A DNA stretch of 6,637 nt from an uncultured Porphyromonadaceae bacterium (GTDB lineage Bacteria; Bacteroidota; Bacteroidia; Bacteroidales; Muribaculaceae), in assembly GCA_947175715.1 (NCBI GenBank), contig CAMWOD010000059.1, forward strand, positions 1 to 6,637, read 5' to 3'. The notes under the pieces are model-generated. The model saw only the letters and a list, made by a program, of their open reading frames with translations. It searched no databases and was not told where the DNA came from. A program made the translations under genes and the position numbers. Of this stretch, positions 4,990-6,637 are shown in pieces; positions within the stretch are counted from its first letter, which is position 1, and each line of letters begins with the position of its first letter.

Positions 4990-6637
4990 TGCCGATGTGG
5001 AGTCGGATGGCGGGTCTATCGGTCCGGGTTGATCGGTTTTAAAGATCTTTGCAAGATATTTTTCGCGGAATCGTTCAAGCATTTCCCAGAAGTTGGGCAC
5101 AAACAGTGTACCAGTTATGGCGTTGACGGCCATGCCAAATACTACCGCTGCGCCGAGTGAGATACGGCTGGCAGCTCCGGCACCGGTGGCAAACAGCATC
5201 GGCATCACACCGAATACGAAAGCCAAAGCAGTCATCATAATCGGGCGGAATCGTACGTTGCCTGCGTTGAGGGCTGATTGTCGGATGTCAAGCCCCGACT
5301 TGCGGTAGTCGACAGCGTACTCCACAATAAGGATGGCATTTTTGGCTGACAGTCCGAGCAGCAATATAATACCAATCTGAGTGTAAATTGAAATCGATTG
5401 CGACATGATGATACACCCTATGACCGTGCCGAGTATTGCAGTAGGCATCGACAGCACCACAGCCAATGGGTCGGTCCAACTCTCGTATTGAGCAGCAAGC
5501 ACAAGGATAGTGATGACTACGGCAAACAGGAGTACGATAGTTACAGTGGTTCCCGACTGAGTCTCCTGATAGGCCTCGCCGGTCCAGGCGTAAGAGTAGT
5601 TGGTGCCTACGGCATCGTTTACAATCTCCTCCATTGCTGCAATGGCCTCTGAGGTACTTACGTCCTTAGCGGGAGTAGCGGTGACCGATGCGGTGGTGTA
5701 CATGTTGTAGCGGCTGATGCTTGGGTCACCCATAGTGGAGGGGGTGGTGCAGAAGGCCGAGAATGGCACCATGTCGCCGTTGGAATTCTTCACCGACAGG
5801 TTTAATACGTCGTTGATATGACCTCTGGCATGGGCCTGAGCGCCGAGGTTTACCTGATATACACGGCCAAACTCCACGAAGTCATTGACATACGAACCTC
5901 CCATGTAGGCCGATAGGGTAGAGTATACATCGCTTATGTTAAGATTGTGACTCTCCACCTTGTCGCGGTCGATGTTGATCGAGTATTGTGGCACTTCACC
6001 TTCAAATAGCGAAGTTACCGATGCTATACGATCGTCATTTTTGACCGCTTCCTGGATTTGTGCTATCGCTGTAGCAAGTTGCTTAGATCCAAGATTGTTG
6101 ATGTCGAGCAACTGCATCTGCAGTCCGGAGGTGAGCCCCAGACCGGGTATAGCCGGGGGATTGAGTGAGAATATTATTGCCTCCTGATATTTTGCGCTAA
6201 TTTCGTCAACCTTGCGTATCACGGCGTCGACCGACTGGTCCTTCCCGCGACGTTCATCCCACGGCTTGAGTACCACGAACAGTGAACCTAAGTTGGATCC
6301 GTTGCCCCCGGCCATAAACGACATGCCGCTGATCGACATAACATCGGCTACTTCAGGAATCTCCTTGATTTCGGCGGTAATGTCGTCTACAATCTTCTCG
6401 GTACGGTCGAGCGCAGCCCCGGTGGGGAGCTGGATTGATGTCATGAAGTAACCCATATCCTCCTGCGGCACGTAGCTCGTAGGCCATTTCACAAATCCCC
6501 AGAATGCCACAAGACACAGTGCCAGGTATAATAGAATTGCCACGACCGGACGCTTGAGGAATGTGCCAACAATTTTCAAGTAACCTTTGAGTACAGCTCC
6601 ATAGACTCTGTGAAAGCATCGGAATATGAAGAATTTT
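4981..6637 (-). CDS. RND efflux pump inner-membrane subunit (AcrB/HAE1-type), C-terminal half (partial)
   Basis: This is the C-terminal half of a proton-driven resistance-nodulation-division transporter, which works as a trimer with a periplasmic adaptor and an outer-membrane channel to expel drugs or other amphiphiles. The window holds 551 codons with no start; the family is about 1030-1060 residues. The frame stays open past the internal TTG at 6579 to the window edge (KFFIFRCFHRVYGAVLKGY), matching the central cytoplasmic helix, so the gene is cut by the window rather than broken. Visible parts are TM7 (about residues 31-49), porter and docking subdomains (about 55-355, with GGSYVNDF and MVPFSAF), and TM8-TM12 (about 364-516). 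GLSAKNAILIVEYAVD in TM10 contains the lysine equivalent to AcrB Lys940 (codon 5343-5341), part of the proton relay. RFRPIMMTALAF precedes TM11. A polar tail (about 530-551) ends SDSTSASV. No outer-membrane channel gene follows. The substrate cannot be read from the sequence. Confidence 0.96.
   Translation of the reverse strand, partial: KFFIFRCFHRVYGAVLKGYLKIVGTFLKRPVVAILLYLALCLVAFWGFVKWPTSYVPQEDMGYFMTSIQLPTGAALDRTEKIVDDITAEIKEIPEVADVMSISGMSFMAGGNGSNLGSLFVVLKPWDERRGKDQSVDAVIRKVDEISAKYQEAIIFSLNPPAIPGLGLTSGLQMQLLDINNLGSKQLATAIAQIQEAVKNDDRIASVTSLFEGEVPQYSINIDRDKVESHNLNISDVYSTLSAYMGGSYVNDFVEFGRVYQVNLGAQAHARGHINDVLNLSVKNSNGDMVPFSAFCTTPSTMGDPSISRYNMYTTASVTATPAKDVSTSEAIAAMEEIVNDAVGTNYSYAWTGEAYQETQSGTTVTIVLLFAVVITILVLAAQYESWTDPLAVVLSMPTAILGTVIGCIIMSQSISIYTQIGIILLLGLSAKNAILIVEYAVDYRKSGLDIRQSALNAGNVRFRPIMMTALAFVFGVMPMLFATGAGAASRISLGAAVVFGMAVNAITGTLFVPNFWEMLERFREKYLAKIFKTDQPGPIDPPSDSTSASV

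Noticed and set aside
5041..5050. Perfect palindrome AAAGATCTTT as a terminator or operator
   Set aside because: It is a ten-base palindrome with no loop, lies inside the pump coding sequence, and is easily explained by chance.
4981..6579. RND pump gene read as complete from TTG 6579
   Set aside because: The frame stays open to the window edge with sequence matching the family's central region, and 532 residues is only half the normal length.

Overview
The window looks like a chromosomal housekeeping segment from a Bacteroidota bacterium, most likely order Bacteroidales. The reasons are the protein sequences (a ComEC of about 660 residues without a recognisable nuclease active site, a Bacteroidota-style LolE/FtsX permease, AroE, ThrS and an RND pump), exact matches to the Bacteroidota -7 promoter motif TAnnTTTG just upstream of genes, and little sign of Shine-Dalgarno sequences. 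Base composition looks balanced rather than AT-rich, so a Muribaculaceae-like lineage is possible, but that placement is a guess.

Layout: (1) positions 1-695, minus strand, hold the 5' part of thrS (threonyl-tRNA synthetase; TGS domain and editing domain), which runs off the left edge. (2) A 113-base gap holds the likely thrS promoter and leader. (3) Positions 809-2119, minus strand, encode a LolC/LolE-type ABC transporter permease. (4) A 118-base divergent promoter region follows. (5) Positions 2238-3002, plus strand, encode aroE (shikimate dehydrogenase). (6) comEC/rec2 begins 10 bases later at a GTG and runs to 4989, probably in one operon with aroE. (7) Positions 4981-6637, minus strand, hold the C-terminal half of an RND (AcrB/HAE1-type) efflux pump inner-membrane subunit, which runs off the right edge. 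It meets comEC tail to tail with a 9-base overlap.

The genes do not form one pathway. They cover translation (thrS), outer-membrane lipoprotein export (the permease), aromatic amino-acid precursor synthesis (aroE), DNA uptake (comEC) and multidrug efflux. There are two transcription units on the left (the permease, then thrS with its own promoter), one rightward unit (aroE-comEC), and one leftward unit entering from the right (RND pump).

I found no mobile element, CRISPR array, tRNA, rRNA, phage gene or defence system, and no gene suggesting a new multi-gene system. The points worth a second look are modest: an apparently near-leaderless promoter for the permease gene, a ComEC C-terminal domain that looks like a metallo-beta-lactamase fold without metal ligands, the overlapping convergent stops with no visible terminator, and small repeat and hairpin structures around the thrS promoter and leader.
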